The notes: generated by a model from the sequence alone, not told the origin. A DNA stretch of 60,090 bases from Aureococcus anophagefferens (GCF_000186865.1 NW_008705563.1:2207758-2267847); one strand, 5' to 3'. Shown: positions 26,260 to 36,000, counted from the first letter of the stretch. Numbers and translations are program-made.

Positions 26260-28407
26260 TCAGCAGCAGTCGGCCTTCTTCGCGGCGTGCTTGGCGCCGT
26301 TGACGCGGACGGGCTCGGGCGGCGCCTCCGGGTCGACGATCTCGAGCTTGACGATGTCCTTGCCGTCGTCTGTCGTGACCTTGTCGTCGTCGTCGTCGTC
26401 GTGGCCGTGGCGCGAGAAGCGGAACCCGTGCTTCTTCTTCGGGTCCTTGGCCTCCTTCTCCTTCTTCTCCTTGAGCTCCAGGAGCTTGATGCGCTTCTTC
26501 CAGTCCGCGATCTGCTTCGCGGAGAGCGTGTGTCGGATGGCGCCCTCGACGATGTCGAGGCCCAGCGCCTTCTTGCGCTTGTTCTCGAGGCTCACGGCGA
26601 GGTGGTGGCGGTAGGACTTGCGGCGCACCTTGCGGAAGAAGTTGAAGAACTTGAGCGGCCCGCCGCCGCCGGTGTCGTCGTCGTCGTCGTCCTCCTGCAG
26701 CAGGAGCTCGTCGGCCATGTCGCTCCAGGCGCTGCAGAGGGGGCACATGGCCTTGCCGCCGAACTTGAGCGTCGCGCTCAGCAGCATCTCGGCGACGCGG
26801 CGCACGGCCGCGTAGGCCTCGGGCGTCGACACGAGCGGGTGCGTCACGAAGAAGCCGAGCACGTTGAAGCCGACCTTGCGGCCGCCGCGGTTGTCGTAGA
26901 GCAACGGCGTGATGTCGATGCGGTCGAAGGCCCAGACCGCGTAGCGCTCGATGATGGGCCCGTCCTCGTTCTTGCAGGCGAAGCCGAGGTCCTTCATGCC
27001 CGCGATCGTCGCGTCGCGGTCGTTGTCGCGGATCGCGACGAAGATCTTGGCGAGCTTGCGCCGGTCCTGCTTGCCGAGGAAGGCGCACTGGCCGAAGTCG
27101 ATGAGGCCCACGCGGCCGTCGTCCATGCAGATGATGTTGCCCGGGTGCGGGTCCACGTTGACGCAGCCGTCGAGCAAGATCTGGTAGCCCTCGGCCTGCG
27201 CGACGAGCTCCATGGTGTGGACGATGCGCTGGTAGTCGCCCATGATCTCCCGCGCCTTCGTCAGCCCGATGAGGAGCTGCTGGACCTTCGTGAAGGACTC
27301 GACGACCTTGCCCTCGACGATGTGCGTCTTCCGGCCGATCGTGCGGATGAGCTTCGACGGCCCGTGGAAGAGCGGGTTGTGCTTGTCCGCGTGGCTCGAC
27401 GACGCGTCGCCGTGGCCGCCGTCGCTCGCCGCGGCGCCGGCTTCCGCGGCGCCCTGGATGCCCTCGACCTTGAGCGACTTGTCGTCCTTCAGGCCCTTGG
27501 CCTTGCGCATCTGCTCGAGGCAGTTCCGCGACACCTTCTCGAACGTCGTGCCCTGGAGGTGGTCCATCACCAACGTCTTGCGCGTCGTCAGCGCCTCGAC
27601 GGGCTGGGGCACGACGAGCTTCTTCGGCATGAGGCCCGCGCGCTCCATGGCCACGCCGACGCGCTTGAGGTTGTCCGCCTCGTTCCGCAAATCGAGCTCG
27701 CGGATGTGCTGGTCCGCCTCGGCCTTCGTCGAGTCGTAGGCGTCGGGCAGGAACCGCCGCGTCAGCAGCAGGATGTTCTGCACGTCTAGGGCGAAGTGGA
27801 TGTCGACCTCGGGGTACTGGATCTTGACGACGACGTCGCGCGTGTCGCTCTTGCCGTCGTGGTACTCGGGCCGCAGCGTGCCCTTGTACGTCTGCGCGAG
27901 CGACGCGGCGCCGAGGCACTTGGGCTCCATGTGCTCGAAGACGTCCGTGATGGACTTGCCCGTGGAGTCGTGGAAGACCTTGGCCATGACCGTGAAGGAC
28001 CGCTCCGGCACCTCCGCGAAGAGGGGCTGCAGCGCGGCGTAGTACGGCTTCGGCAGCAGGCCCTTCATGAGCGCGAAGCGCTGGCCGTTCTTGATGAAGT
28101 AGCCGCCGAGCGTGCAGACGGCGACGAAGACGCGGTTCGCGCAGCGCTCGTGGAACTTGTACTTCTCGTCGTGGAACTCCTCCTTGTCCCAGCCCCAGAG
28201 CCGCCTCCGGAGCTTGAGCAGCTGGAAGTCCACAAAGGGCGGGATGACGAAGGAGTAGATCTGGATCACGCGCCGCGCGAGGAAGTAGTAGCGCCGGCAC
28301 TTGTAGACGAGGAGCGCGAGCGGCAGCAGGATGAGCTGCGAGTAGTACCAGGGCGGAAGAAACTGTCGCACGCCGTCGACGACGGCGCGCGCGGCGTCGA
28401 GGCCCAT
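26260..28407 (-). CDS. ADCK/UbiB-family atypical protein kinase
   Basis: A 715-residue protein with an N-terminal hydrophobic segment (YYSQLILLPLALLVYKC) that could anchor it in a membrane. Family motifs are GGYFIKNGQRFALM (KxGQ, about 104), the Ala-rich loop LGAASLAQTYKGTL replacing a glycine-rich loop, the VVVKIQYP lysine (about 190), IRELDLRNEADNLKR (ExD), VDPHPGNIICMDDGRVGLIDFGQC carrying the catalytic H-P-G-N (about 420) and the D-F-G. These atypical kinases/ATPases support ubiquinone or plastoquinone and lipid metabolism in mitochondria and plastids. An acidic Ser/Asp insert around residues 330-350 and a Lys-rich C-terminus with HDDDDDDK are lineage-specific. Family is certain; organelle is not. 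Confidence 0.9.
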   Translation of the reverse strand: MGLDAARAVVDGVRQFLPPWYYSQLILLPLALLVYKCRRYYFLARRVIQIYSFVIPPFVDFQLLKLRRRLWGWDKEEFHDEKYKFHERCANRVFVAVCTLGGYFIKNGQRFALMKGLLPKPYYAALQPLFAEVPERSFTVMAKVFHDSTGKSITDVFEHMEPKCLGAASLAQTYKGTLRPEYHDGKSDTRDVVVKIQYPEVDIHFALDVQNILLLTRRFLPDAYDSTKAEADQHIRELDLRNEADNLKRVGVAMERAGLMPKKLVVPQPVEALTTRKTLVMDHLQGTTFEKVSRNCLEQMRKAKGLKDDKSLKVEGIQGAAEAGAAASDGGHGDASSSHADKHNPLFHGPSKLIRTIGRKTHIVEGKVVESFTKVQQLLIGLTKAREIMGDYQRIVHTMELVAQAEGYQILLDGCVNVDPHPGNIICMDDGRVGLIDFGQCAFLGKQDRRKLAKIFVAIRDNDRDATIAGMKDLGFACKNEDGPIIERYAVWAFDRIDITPLLYDNRGGRKVGFNVLGFFVTHPLVSTPEAYAAVRRVAEMLLSATLKFGGKAMCPLCSAWSDMADELLLQEDDDDDDTGGGGPLKFFNFFRKVRRKSYRHHLAVSLENKRKKALGLDIVEGAIRHTLSAKQIADWKKRIKLLELKEKKEKEAKDPKKKHGFRFSRHGHDDDDDDKVTTDDGKDIVKLEIVDPEAPPEPVRVNGAKHAAKKADCC

Positions 28408-28813
28408 GGCGGGCGCCGTTTCTTTTCAAAGGGCGTACGCCGCCCGGCCGCCGGGCGACGCGCGCCGGCCGGTCACCGCCCGCGCCCGCCCCCGCCCCCG
28501 GCCAGGGCCCGATGCACGCTGCCCGCGTCCCTGGCGGAGCCCTGCAATGACTGCCAGAAATAGTTATACCTTGCAAGGGGTAAAGTACCAAAAAAGTTGA
28601 AGTCGGGCACAAGTTTCGGATACGGCAGAATTTTCAGGTTTCAAGCGTCGCGCCGCTGCTGTCCCTTGATGGACCGCGTCGCGTTTCGACGACAAGGACG
28701 CCGCTCGCGGGACGGACCCCGCGGCGCGCCGGCGGGCTGCTGGACGACCGGCCGCGGCTAACGCGACGGAGCCCCCGCGCCCCTTTCCCAAAAAAAAACA
28801 AATACAAATCCCC
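28408..28813. other. 400-base upstream region of the ADCK gene, no gene seen
   Basis: This spacer holds the start-proximal region of the minus-strand ADCK gene and the 3' flank of the amino-acid transporter. Its middle (about 28555-28650) is noticeably richer in A and T than the surroundings, and an A-run (28791-28798) lies near the transporter end. No ORF with native codon bias is present. Confidence 0.5.
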
Positions 28814-30157
28814 TTAGCCCGTGATGGCCGTGACGATCTGCTGGGCGAAGCCGAGGATGGAGAGGAAGGTCATCGAGAGGGCGATGGCCACGGAGACGGC
28901 GAGCTGGAGCTTGGACCGGCGGTAAGCGCGGCGGTGGATGCAGACGATGTCGAAGAAGCAGGGGAGCACGAAGGCCAGGCCCGGGCCGAAGCAGATGCCC
29001 ACGAAGGCGATGATGTCCGTCAGGTCCCCCACGACGACGGCGATGGTCGCCGTCGCCGCGACGAGCGCGGTCCGCGCGAAGACGACGCGGATGCCGCCGT
29101 CGTGCTCGCCGACGAAGATCGAGTCGCCGCGGTCGGTCTCGAGGTCCTGCGCCAGGAGCTTGCGCGCCTCCGGCGGCAGCGTCGACGACTCGGGCCGCGC
29201 GTCGCGGAAGCGCGCGCCCGGCCCCTCGCCCCAGTTCTGCTCGATCTGCGAGATCATCGGCGAGAACTGGAGCGGGTACTTGAGGAGCACCGCGACGACG
29301 ACGAGGCCGTTGACGAGCCCCGGGATGCCGCCCTTGCCGAACTCGTCGATGAGGTTCAGCGTGACGGGGTCGTCGGGCGACGCGAAGGCCAGCGCGCCGA
29401 CGCAGCCCGTCACCACGAGCACGGCCGAGATGCCCGCGAGGGACGTGAGGACGAGCTCGCCGATGCGCTCGGGCTCGCTCAGCGTGTTCGCCATCTGGCA
29501 GAGCGTCGCCGGGATGCCCTCGAAGGCGTAGCAGAGCATGCCGAAGAACTTGACGAGGTACCAGTAGCGGTCGTCGCTCGGCGCGAGCGAGTCGTTGTGC
29601 GCCTCGCCGCGCGTCGCCAGGCGCTCGCCGGCGTAGACCATGACCGTGCCCCAGGCGACGACGTAGCAGGCCGTCGCGACCTTGGCGGGCTGGCCCAGGT
29701 CCCGGAAGTGGCGCAGGTTGCACGGCACCGCGACGAGCGGCGCGAGCAGCACGGTCCACTGCACCCTGCTCAGCCCGCCGGGCATGAGCTCCCGGAGGGT
29801 CGCCGTCACGAAGCTAAAGTAGGCGCAGCACACGCCGAACTGGTAGCCGATGACCATGACGTCGACGAGGCGCTTGCCCAGCGTGCCGCCGAGCAGGTCG
29901 TAGCCCAGGTCCTGATAAGTAAAAACGCGGATGCCCCGCTCCTCGATGGCGCCCTTGGCCCGCAGCATGGCCATCATGGACCACATCATGGCGCCCGACA
30001 CGGCGACGAACATGGGGAAGAAGGCGCCGAGCCCCGCCGTCGCCACGCCCTGGGGCAGGGCGAGGTTGCCCACGCCCATGGACATCATGAGGGCCACCAT
30101 CATCATCTGGGCGAAGGGCGCCTTCGGGTCGCCGGCGTGGCGGTCGGGCTGCCCCAT
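28814..30157 (-). CDS. Amino-acid transporter, AAAP (Aa_trans) family
   Basis: A 447-residue protein with about 11 transmembrane helices. The opening MMMVALMMSMGVGNLALPQGVATAGL matches the family's first helix with the unwound G-x-G-x-L-x-L-P region. KFFGMLCYAFEGIPATLCQMANTL is the typical helix 6 with the conserved Phe-Glu, and a late DIIAFVGICFGPGLAFVLPCFF matches the C-terminal core. Members are proton- or sodium-coupled amino-acid carriers of plasma, lysosomal or vacuolar membranes. A soluble loop of about 60 residues (DARPESSTLPPEARKLLAQDLETDRGDS) lies between helices 8 and 9. It is divergent from the methyltransferase at 30474 with a 316-base shared upstream region. Confidence 0.88.
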   Translation of the reverse strand: MGQPDRHAGDPKAPFAQMMMVALMMSMGVGNLALPQGVATAGLGAFFPMFVAVSGAMMWSMMAMLRAKGAIEERGIRVFTYQDLGYDLLGGTLGKRLVDVMVIGYQFGVCCAYFSFVTATLRELMPGGLSRVQWTVLLAPLVAVPCNLRHFRDLGQPAKVATACYVVAWGTVMVYAGERLATRGEAHNDSLAPSDDRYWYLVKFFGMLCYAFEGIPATLCQMANTLSEPERIGELVLTSLAGISAVLVVTGCVGALAFASPDDPVTLNLIDEFGKGGIPGLVNGLVVVAVLLKYPLQFSPMISQIEQNWGEGPGARFRDARPESSTLPPEARKLLAQDLETDRGDSIFVGEHDGGIRVVFARTALVAATATIAVVVGDLTDIIAFVGICFGPGLAFVLPCFFDIVCIHRRAYRRSKLQLAVSVAIALSMTFLSILGFAQQIVTAITG

Positions 30158-30473
30158 GGCCGGGAGTGTTCTCGTCGTGCGCTGCCCGCAGGCTTTACAC
30201 TTTGAGCGTCATCGCGCCGAGAGTTTTGGAATTCGGGCTTGCCTTGCTTCAATGTTGCAGTGCACCCGCGATAGTGCAGTGAGGCGGACCTGAGCTGGCG
30301 GCATCAGAGCTTGAGGCCCTCACCCGTGTCCTTCCTCGTCACGCGTGCCCACCGCTCGACGGAGTGCTCCGACCACCAAAGAGCGACGCTTCGCCTCCCG
30401 ATCCGCTCGTCCCATTACCCGAGCTCACACACACACCGCCGCGCACGACTCGGCATCACGCGCAGACAAAATC
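30158..30473. promoter_or_regulatory. Shared upstream region of a divergent gene pair
   Basis: 316 bases lie between the start codons of the amino-acid transporter (minus) and the methyltransferase (plus). It must hold both promoters. Only a short CACACACAC run near 30426 and moderately AT-richer sequence at 30190-30290 stand out; no TATA box is convincing. Confidence 0.4.
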
Positions 30474-31199
30474 ATGATGCTCGCGCTTGTACTCCTTCCC
30501 ATGTCTGCAACGGCCCTCGGCGGCTTCGCGCGCACGGCGCCGCCCTTCGCGACGAGCAGCATCGTCCCGGAGCTGGCCGGCGGCGGCCACCTGCAGCTGG
30601 CCGTGCCGGGCACGCGCGTCGGCGACCGCGTCTGGCCCGCGGCGGGCAGCCTCTGCGCCTACGTCGAGCGCCACGCCGCCGTCGCGGGCAAGAACGTGCT
30701 GGAGCTGGGCTGCGGCACGGGCGCCGTCGGCATCTTCGCGGCGGCCTCCGGCGCGGCGCACGTCGAGATGACCGACGGAGCGAACGTCGAGCTCGCGCGG
30801 CGCAACGCTTTGGTGAACCGGCGGCGCACCTGCGACGTCGCGGTGAACGAGTACTGGTGGGGCGACTTCTTCGAGCCCGCGGCGGGCTGCGTCGACGTCG
30901 TCCTGGGCAGCGACGTCACGTACGACTCCGACGCGCACGAACCCCTCCTCGACGCGCTCGAGGAGTTGCTGGCCGGCGGCGCGACGGCGCTGCTCGCGCA
31001 CCAGCACCGGCGGCTCCAGTCCGTGCTCGACCGCGAATCGAGCCTCTACCGCTTCGCGGCCGCCGCGAAGTCCCGCGGCTTCGACGTGGCGAGCGCGCAC
31101 GTCGACCGGTCCGACGCGCTCGCGCCCGTGGAGATCCTCGAGGTGAAGCTCAGCCCCGACGCCCAGCTCGCGGGCCTCCTCGACGCGTTCCCCCTGTAA
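30474..31199 (+). CDS. Family-16 (METTL21-like) protein methyltransferase
   Basis: The ATG at 30474 gives 241 residues; a GTG further upstream lies in non-coding-like sequence. SAM-binding motif I is VLELGCGTGAVGIFAA (about 74), followed by an acidic MTDGA (motif II) and VDVVLGSDVTYD (about 139), the Asp-x-x-Tyr-type motif characteristic of the family-16 seven-strand lysine methyltransferases. DRVWPAAGSLCAYVERH before motif I matches the conserved W-P-A/S entry of this family. It probably methylates lysine on a protein substrate. The first 12 residues are hydrophobic (MMLALVLLPMSATA), which could be a weak signal or organelle-targeting sequence. The substrate is unknown. Confidence 0.85.
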   Translation: MMLALVLLPMSATALGGFARTAPPFATSSIVPELAGGGHLQLAVPGTRVGDRVWPAAGSLCAYVERHAAVAGKNVLELGCGTGAVGIFAAASGAAHVEMTDGANVELARRNALVNRRRTCDVAVNEYWWGDFFEPAAGCVDVVLGSDVTYDSDAHEPLLDALEELLAGGATALLAHQHRRLQSVLDRESSLYRFAAAAKSRGFDVASAHVDRSDALAPVEILEVKLSPDAQLAGLLDAFPL

Positions 31200-31230
31200 C
31201 ATTTTGCGGCTCTGGAGGGACGGCGTTACT

Positions 31231-33444
31231 TCACTTCTCCGCGTCCCGGACGGCCTGCTTCCAGCTCGCGACGAGGGCCTTGGCGGCCATGGCGAGCTTC
31301 TTGTCCGGCGCCTTCTTGAGCTCGGCGACGGTCTTGCCGATGCTCGTCGACTTCATGACGCCGACGGTGATGTGGGAGTCGTTGAGCCGCTTCACGAGGC
31401 GGATCGCGGCGCCGTAGTCCTGGGCGCCGACGGCGGCCGCGAGCTCGCCGTTGATGCCCTCGACGTCGCCCGCGGGCATGGGCGGCGCCTTGGGCGTCGA
31501 CGGCGCCTTGGGCGGCGGCGAGAGGAGCTGCGTCGGCGGCGGCGGGCCGCCCTTCGCGGGCGGCGCGGGCGACGGCGCGCGCGGCTTCGGCGCCGCGGCC
31601 TTCTTCTTCTTCTCCGGCGCGGCGGCGGCGGCGTCCTCGAGGGGCCGCTTCTTCGCCGGCGCCGCCGCCTTGGGCGACGGCTTCGCGGCGGCTTTCGGCG
31701 ACGGCCGCGCGGCGGCCTTGGGCGACGGCCGCGCGGCGGCGGCGCCGTCCGCGGGCGCGGCGTCGACGTCGACGGGCGCGACGGGCGGCGGCGGCGCCGA
31801 CGACGGCGGCGGCGCGCCCGCGAGTTTGCGCAGCAGCGCGGCGTCGGGGTGCTCCACGGGGAGGTCCTCCGGGCAGTCCGCCGCGCGCCACTTGTCGAGG
31901 ACGTCGACGGCGCCGAGCAGCCCCGGGCCGTAGCCGCGGAACGAGTGCGCCAGCAGCGCCTGCGACGCGACCATGGTCGCGTGGTAGGACGTGTAGGCGT
32001 CCATGTCGACGTCCCAGCGGTGCGTCGCCTGGTCCTGCGCGTTGAGGAGGAACGTGATGCCGAGCTGCACCGACGCGTCCGCGTCCGTCGCCCCGAAGCA
32101 GCGGAGGCACTCGACGTACTCGCCGACCAGATGCACGTCGCGCTCGCGGATGGCGATGCCGATGTGCTCCTTGATGAAGGCGTGCTCGTGGGGCAGCAGG
32201 TCCGGCTCGAGCGCGAGCTCGCCCCAGTTGTTGAGCGTGAAGACGACGTGCGTGACGAGGTAGCACTGGTCGACGTAGGCGTCCCAGGGCAGGTCCGCGG
32301 GCCCCCTGTAGGGCCGCAGGGTCCGCAGGTGCGCGAGCACCTCGGCGTAGGCGCACCCGATGTCCACGGACGCGCGCTCCGCGTAGTAGCTGTGGATCAG
32401 CGAGTTGCAGAGCGTCCGGTACTTGGACGCGGTCTCCCCGGAGAGCACCTCGGGCACGTCGTCGGGCGGGCCGCCGGGGCACCGCGCCGGGTCCCAGCCC
32501 AGGTAGTCCACGGGGCCGTAGGGCAGGAGCGGCGGCTCGCCGTCGGGGGCCGCGTACTCGCCCGCGCAGTCGACGGCGCGCTTCACGTCCTCCTTGAGCT
32601 TGTGCGAGCTCACGCCGACGCGCTCCATGCAGTAGATGCCCACGACGGTCTCCAGGATGTTCTGGGGCGACGGCCGGAGCGTCGCGGAGTGGCGCCAGCC
32701 GCGCGCCACGACGCCGTGGCGCCATCGTTGGGCCAGCTGCTCGACGTACATGAGCGCGCGCGACCGCACGGGGTCGCCCGTCACCGTGGCGACGTCGAAG
32801 AAGCACTGGACCATGTCGTTGCCGAAGTGCTCGAAGTTCTTCTCCTCCGTGGCCATGGCGAAGATCGCGTCGAGGCCGTTGAGCACGGCCTTGCGCCGCG
32901 CGTTGCCCATCCAGCACTCCGTCCAGCTCCGCGAGCGGCCCTCCGTGGACGCCGTCGGCGCCGGCGCGGGGGCGGCGCCGGCGACGACGACCTTCTTCTT
33001 CGCCGGGGGAGCCGCGCGGGCCGCGGCGTTTTTCGGCGACGGCGCGGCGGCGCCGCCGCCGTTGCGCCGGCGGACGGCGTCCACCAAATCCTCCCAGGAC
33101 GTGGACAGCGCTAAACCCAAAGCCTTGGCGGCCTGCATGCGCTCGAACTCGCGCTCGTCCCGGCCCGCGTCCCACTCCTTCTGCTTCCGCTTGAACTCGC
33201 GCTCCGCGCGCGCGTCGAGGTCGGCGCGCTCGGCAGGTCCGACGTCCTTCCACATGGTGCCCAGCAGCTCCATGACGCCCTTCTGGGCCAGCTGCGGGTT
33301 CGCCCGCGCGACGTCGTTGTTCCGCAGCCGGAAGAACGTCGTCCAGGAGCTCAGCTTCTTCGGCGGGGCGGGGATGGCCACCTCGACGCCCGTCGCGGCG
33401 TCCTTGACCTTGGACGACTTCTTCACGCGCTCGCCGCTGCTCAT
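31231..33444 (-). CDS. HMG-box / alpha-helical repeat / TFIIS N-terminal domain fusion protein
   Basis: A 737-residue protein. Residues about 30-90 resemble an HMG box (LSSWTTFFRLRNNDVARANP, MELLGTMWKDVGPAERADLDARAEREFKRKQKEW). The middle (about 190-520) is a conserved-looking helical region with YCMERVGVSSHKLKEDVKRA, QCYLVTHVVFTLNNWGEL and LVGEYVECLRCFG, reminiscent of alpha-toroid or repeat folds. A Pro/Ala/Lys linker with PSPKAA repeats follows. The end (about 675-735) is a TFIIS N-terminal (LW) domain: AIRLVKRLNDSHITVGVMKSTSIGKTVAELKK and AKALVASWKQAV. These modules point to chromatin and transcription elongation. The central domain's identity is uncertain and the combination is not one I recognise. 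Confidence 0.75.
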   Translation of the reverse strand: MSSGERVKKSSKVKDAATGVEVAIPAPPKKLSSWTTFFRLRNNDVARANPQLAQKGVMELLGTMWKDVGPAERADLDARAEREFKRKQKEWDAGRDEREFERMQAAKALGLALSTSWEDLVDAVRRRNGGGAAAPSPKNAAARAAPPAKKKVVVAGAAPAPAPTASTEGRSRSWTECWMGNARRKAVLNGLDAIFAMATEEKNFEHFGNDMVQCFFDVATVTGDPVRSRALMYVEQLAQRWRHGVVARGWRHSATLRPSPQNILETVVGIYCMERVGVSSHKLKEDVKRAVDCAGEYAAPDGEPPLLPYGPVDYLGWDPARCPGGPPDDVPEVLSGETASKYRTLCNSLIHSYYAERASVDIGCAYAEVLAHLRTLRPYRGPADLPWDAYVDQCYLVTHVVFTLNNWGELALEPDLLPHEHAFIKEHIGIAIRERDVHLVGEYVECLRCFGATDADASVQLGITFLLNAQDQATHRWDVDMDAYTSYHATMVASQALLAHSFRGYGPGLLGAVDVLDKWRAADCPEDLPVEHPDAALLRKLAGAPPPSSAPPPPVAPVDVDAAPADGAAAARPSPKAAARPSPKAAAKPSPKAAAPAKKRPLEDAAAAAPEKKKKAAAPKPRAPSPAPPAKGGPPPPTQLLSPPPKAPSTPKAPPMPAGDVEGINGELAAAVGAQDYGAAIRLVKRLNDSHITVGVMKSTSIGKTVAELKKAPDKKLAMAAKALVASWKQAVRDAEK

Positions 33445-33675
33445 GGTGGCGCGATACGCGTCGCGGCGCGGCCGTGCGGCGCCGGTCTCGGTCTCTGGCG
33501 CGCGCAGCAGGGCCGGCGCAGGGCCGCGACCTCGCGCGCGACGGCGGGCTTGGCCTTGGCGGCAGCGAGCGCGGCTTCACGCGGGCACTTGCCGGCAAGG
33601 ACGGCCGACGCCGTCGTCGGGCTGCCCGCGCCGTCGCGCGTCGTCGCTGCCCGGCAGCCCGCGGCCGCCGCAAGC

Positions 33676-34968
33676 ATGTGCTCGTCGGCGGCGGGCAAGG
33701 CGCGGCAGCAGCGGAGCCTCCTCGGCCTGAGCCCGCGGGCCTGGGTCGGCCTCGGCGTCGTCTGGGCCTTGGCGGCGCTGTACCGGTCGGCGCCGCTCTT
33801 CGCGCCGCCGCCGCCGCCCGCGCCGCCGGTCGCGGACCGGACGGCCTACGTGCAAGCCCTCGAGCGCTACGTCGTCGAGTCGAACCGCACCATCGCCCAG
33901 CTGCACGCGAAGCTCCGCGAGAAGACCTTCGGGACCGCGGCGCCGCCGCGGCCGCCCGCGGCCGCGGCGCCCAAAGCGGCGGCGGCGCCGCCGCCCAAGG
34001 CGCCGGCGGCGGTCCCGAAGGCAAGCGCCGCGTCGTCGGCGCCGGGCCGCGCGCCGTGGGCGCCCGTGGCGCTCGAGGCCGGCGACTGGGTCGTCTACCT
34101 CCGCGTGCAGAAGACGGGCAGCCAGACGCTCTGGATGACGCTCGTCGACGCCTGGGACGGGTCCCTCTGGTCGCCGTCGTCCAAGTGCGTCCGCGGCCCC
34201 TTCTGCGGCCACAAGTGCGAGGACGTCCTCACGAAGGCGTTCCGCGACCACAAGAAGGCGCGCAAGTGCCAGCTCTTCGTCCGCGCGCACGCGAACTGGT
34301 ACGACTACGAGCGGGCCCTCGCGGGGCTGCCGAACCCGGAGCGGAACCGCATCCGCTGGCTCGCCTTCTTCCGGGACCCCGTCAAACGGGCGCTCAGCGA
34401 GCACGACCACGTCACGCGGGGCTTGGTCGCGCAGTTCGGGCCCCACACCTTCGGCAAGGCCTGGGACTACGACTTCACGGATTCGTCCAAGAGCTCCCTC
34501 GACGACTGGCTCGCCTGCGACGCCTGCGCGCGCGGGTCGCGGAACCGGCAGACGCGTTTCCTGGCCGGATTGGCGACGACGGGCGAGTTCGCGGACCGGG
34601 AGGCCTCGGCGGCGGGCGACGCGGCGCTCCTCGCGGCGGCGCTGAAGAACCTGGATCGGTGCGCCTACGTCGGCGTCCTCGACCGCTTCCAGGACGCCAT
34701 GCTGCTGCTGAAGATGACGTTCCCGCACGCGCTCCGCCGCTTCACGTCCTACAAGAACGAGCACCACCCGAAGCTCGCGGGCGACAAGCCCGCCCACTCG
34801 GCGGCGGCCCTGGCGAAGCTGCGGCAATTGAACGAGCTCGACGTCGCGCTCTACGAGCGCGCGAAGCTGGTCTTCGACGCGGACTTCGAGGCCATGGTCG
34901 CGCAGCTGCCGCCCGCGCACGCGAACCGGCGCTTCCGCCAGAAGGGGCGGACCTTCGTGCTGTCGTAA
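33676..34968 (+). CDS. Golgi carbohydrate sulfotransferase-like protein
   Basis: The ATG at 33676 (MCSSAAGKARQQRSLLG) precedes a signal anchor at about 20-32 and a Pro/Ala stem; the frame also opens upstream from a TTG. The PAPS 5'-phosphosulfate loop is VYLRVQKTGSQTLWMTL (about 142), with the invariant Lys-Thr-Gly-Ser. The 3'-phosphate loop is LAFFRDPVKRALSEHDHV (about 231), with Arg and Ser in the expected spacing. This pattern is that of heparan-sulfate 2-O/6-O-type sulfotransferases. It would sulfate surface or secreted polysaccharides in the Golgi. RNRQTRFLAG and DRFQDAMLLLKMTF follow as in the family. The acceptor is unknown. Confidence 0.85.
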   Translation: MCSSAAGKARQQRSLLGLSPRAWVGLGVVWALAALYRSAPLFAPPPPPAPPVADRTAYVQALERYVVESNRTIAQLHAKLREKTFGTAAPPRPPAAAAPKAAAAPPPKAPAAVPKASAASSAPGRAPWAPVALEAGDWVVYLRVQKTGSQTLWMTLVDAWDGSLWSPSSKCVRGPFCGHKCEDVLTKAFRDHKKARKCQLFVRAHANWYDYERALAGLPNPERNRIRWLAFFRDPVKRALSEHDHVTRGLVAQFGPHTFGKAWDYDFTDSSKSSLDDWLACDACARGSRNRQTRFLAGLATTGEFADREASAAGDAALLAAALKNLDRCAYVGVLDRFQDAMLLLKMTFPHALRRFTSYKNEHHPKLAGDKPAHSAAALAKLRQLNELDVALYERAKLVFDADFEAMVAQLPPAHANRRFRQKGRTFVLS

Positions 34969-35152
34969 CCAAGGGAAGCGTCCGCCCTGGGGGCGAAGGT
35001 TCCCGCCTATCGTCGTGCGTCCGGTTCGGCACTTGGTTCGGCAAGTTCCTTAGACGGCAAGGATACAGCAAGCTTGGCCTAACTTTGGCAAATTGCCACA
35101 GACAGCCGAAGCTTCGAGTCGAGCTCTCACGCAGCCACCCGCGCCGCCGGCC

Positions 35153-35746
35153 ATGGCCGCCAACGTGGAGGCCGACGCGCCCGCCGCGCCGGCGGCGGCC
35201 TACAGCGCCGCCGGCACCAACGACGTGGGCGCGCTCATGAGCGCCGACGCCGAGGACGAGTCGCTGCGGAAGTACAAGGAGCAGCTCCTGGGCGCGGCGG
35301 CCAAGGGCGACCTCGGCGACACGTCGGACCCGCGGAAGCTCATCGTCGTCGAGTTCCGCATAGCCTTCAACGACGCGACGCCGGACCTCGTCTTCAACCT
35401 CGACACGCTCGCGGGGAAGGAGAAGCTGAAGAAGACGGGCGTGTCGATCAAGGAGGGCGCCGAGTACAAGTTCAAGCTCAGCTTCCGCGTCCAGCACGAG
35501 ATCCTCGCGGGCCTCAAGTTCTGCAACAAGACGAAGAAGATGGGCATGTCCCAGAGCGACGAGCTCATGATCGGCTCATACCCGCCGGGCGCCGAGCCCC
35601 ACGTCTTCGAGTTCCCGCGCAACGACTGGATGGAGGCGCCCAAGGGCATGATGTACCGCGGCTCCTACACGGCGACGGACAAGTTCGTCGACTCCGACGG
35701 CAAGACGCACCTCGAGTACTCCTACCCGCTCAAAGTCACGAAGTAG
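35153..35746 (+). CDS. Rho GDP-dissociation inhibitor
   Basis: A 197-residue protein starting at MAANVEADAP (ATG 35153). The N-terminal arm with DESLRKYKEQLLG is the conserved helix that contacts Rho switch regions. The C-terminal immunoglobulin-like lipid-binding domain carries family patterns such as KEGAEYKFKLSFRVQHEILAGLKFCNKTKKMGM, MIGSYPPGAEPHVFEFPRNDWMEAPKGMMYRGSYTATDKFVD and the ending HLEYSYPLKV. It holds prenylated Rho/Rac GTPases in the cytosol and controls their membrane cycling. Length and motifs are complete and nothing is missing. Confidence 0.95.
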   Translation: MAANVEADAPAAPAAAYSAAGTNDVGALMSADAEDESLRKYKEQLLGAAAKGDLGDTSDPRKLIVVEFRIAFNDATPDLVFNLDTLAGKEKLKKTGVSIKEGAEYKFKLSFRVQHEILAGLKFCNKTKKMGMSQSDELMIGSYPPGAEPHVFEFPRNDWMEAPKGMMYRGSYTATDKFVDSDGKTHLEYSYPLKVTK

Positions 35747-35938
35747 GCGGTCGATCGCGCGCGCGGCGTTTACTTCGTACTAGAATGGCATCCCGAGAAG
35801 CTCGAGGATGACGTCGCGGCGAGCCGTGGCTTCGTGGTGGTCGTTGTTGTACGCGTCTGGGGTTCGCGGCCGGTTGCGGCGCGCTGCGCCCCGCTCAACG
35901 CTGCCCAGAGAGCATGGAGAGCATTGATGCCATGACAT

Positions 35939-35976
35939 CGGAGCGCTCGAGCTAGCACCGGAGCGCTCGAGCTAGC
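35939..35976 (+). repeat. 18-base direct repeat upstream of the ankyrin gene
   Basis: CGGAGCGCTCGAGCTAGC occurs twice with a period of 20 bases, 25 bases before the ATG at 36001. Each copy contains a CTCGAG and GCTAGC palindrome. Possible regulatory duplication, or only a local tandem repeat. Confidence 0.6.
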
Positions 35977-36000
35977 GACTGCTGCTGCTCACAGAACGCG

